A stretch of 64,000 bases of DNA from an uncultured Alistipes sp. (lineage in GTDB: Bacteria; Bacteroidota; Bacteroidia; Bacteroidales; Rikenellaceae), in the NCBI GenBank assembly GCA_944322005.1, contig CALUNL010000001.1:62001-126000 (forward strand), read 5' to 3'. The position numbers were made by a program, and so were the translations under genes. Positions within the stretch are counted from its first letter, which is position 1. Each line of letters starts with the position of its first letter. The notes under the pieces were generated by a model. That model had not been told where the DNA came from. It searched no databases and worked only from the letters and a program-made list of their open reading frames with translations. This document shows, piece after piece, positions 63,667 through 64,000 of the stretch.

Positions 63667-64000
63667 TTAAAACAGGAATCCCACCTTGAGCTGCACGGAG
63701 TGCGTGGTGGTCTTGAACTCTGTGCCGTCGGTCGCGGCATCGTACGAGAGGTAGTTGGTCGTCTTGTTGAAGCGGCTGACGAATCGCAGGTCGATGAGAA
63801 AGTGGTTGAGCAGGCATACCCCGACTCCGGCCGCATACGAAACGGTCGGGTAGAGCCGCCCGAACATAACCTTTTCGCCGTTGCGGTCCTTGTACGACGG
63901 GTTGTCCATCAGCGTCAGCACCGGACCCACGTTTATGCGGAAGAATGCCATCCTGAACGAGAACAGGATAGGCACCTGCAGCGTATTGGCCTTGATCTTT
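63667..64000 (-). CDS. Outer-membrane beta-barrel protein (PorT-like), partial
   Basis: The frame is open from the window edge (64000) to a stop at 63667-63669, about 110 codons; the N-terminus lies beyond the window. Alternating hydrophobic strands (NTLQVPILFSF, RINVGPVLTL, VGVCLLNHFLIDLRF) and a C-terminal VQLKVGFLF with final Phe are typical of a small outer-membrane barrel of the OMP_b-brl/PorT group. It appears to be the first gene seen of the phoH-pepD-lipid kinase operon. Confidence 0.72.
   Translation of the reverse strand, partial: KIKANTLQVPILFSFRMAFFRINVGPVLTLMDNPSYKDRNGEKVMFGRLYPTVSYAAGVGVCLLNHFLIDLRFVSRFNKTTNYLSYDAATDGTEFKTTTHSVQLKVGFLF

Noticed and set aside
1..64000. Polysaccharide utilization locus
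   Set aside because: There are surface lipoproteins and two TonB receptors, but no SusD homolog, glycoside hydrolase or hybrid two-component regulator.
1..64000. rRNA, tRNA, insertion sequences or prophage
   Set aside because: Intergenic gaps were read for tRNA cloverleafs, and proteins for transposase, integrase or capsid motifs; none found.

Overview
The window reads as a chromosomal segment from a high-GC member of the Bacteroidales, most likely an Alistipes-type (Rikenellaceae) gut bacterium. This is inferred from BACON, fimbrillin-like and GLUG-repeat surface lipoproteins, a fused SecDF, TIGR02757 and DUF4831 proteins, a thiamine receptor with a PnuT-type transporter under a TPP riboswitch, and repeated promoters of the Bacteroidota form TTTG-N19..21-TAnnTTTG. 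I see no rRNA, tRNA, transposase, phage or CRISPR sequence.

Layout. 1-6.9 kb (+): three consecutive surface genes, namely the tail of a BACON protein, a lipoprotein metallophosphoesterase and a 1421-residue BACON/fimbrillin-like/GLUG lipoprotein. 7-8.9 kb (+): GNAT acetyltransferase and NhaC-type antiporter. 9-11.6 kb (+): a 40-codon micro-gene followed by a fimbrillin-like/nuclease lipoprotein. 11.7-14.3 kb (-): WG-repeat protein and an Fe-S-scaffold-like/GGGtGRT pair. 14.5-18.0 kb (-): a probable metal-uptake operon (PqqD-like protein, Cys/His-rich membrane protein, TonB receptor, HMA protein). 18.2-31.5 kb (+): acyltransferase, parE, parC, aroK, a phosphoesterase, murI, ftsK, a lolA-like gene, a small DNA-binding-type protein and an SGNH hydrolase. 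31.8-37 kb (+): dnaK and secDF. 37.1-40.5 kb (+): a second micro-gene plus fimbrillin-like/GLUG/SGNH lipoprotein. 40.7-46.3 kb (+): ybbR-like, coaE, folP, lolD, TIGR02757, trmN6, DUF4831 and an AlkD-like gene. 46.3-51.1 kb (-): a degenerate M23 protein, dxr, rseP and radA, in transcription order. 51.2-54.7 kb (+): nucleotidyltransferase, gltX and a mutarotase-like gene. 54.8-56.4 kb (-): ECF sigma factor, single-TM partner and Spy-like protein. 56.6-60.2 kb (-): TPP riboswitch, thiamine receptor, PnuT and an unknown lipoprotein. 60.2-64 kb (-): outer-membrane barrel (partial), phoH, pepD and a lipid kinase.

The most unusual element is the pair of micro-gene cassettes at 9.0-11.6 kb and 37.0-40.5 kb. 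Each has a 40-42 residue peptide ending in nearly the same 16-17 residues (ATGGFEQPxYGGEDNL), an AGGAGGA Shine-Dalgarno sequence overlapping its stop codon, and a large lipoprotein. The two lipoproteins share a fimbrillin-like N-terminus but carry unrelated enzymatic C-termini: an EndoG/NucA-type nuclease in one and an SGNH hydrolase in the other. This looks like one surface-delivery module with exchangeable enzymes. No function is assigned to the peptide.
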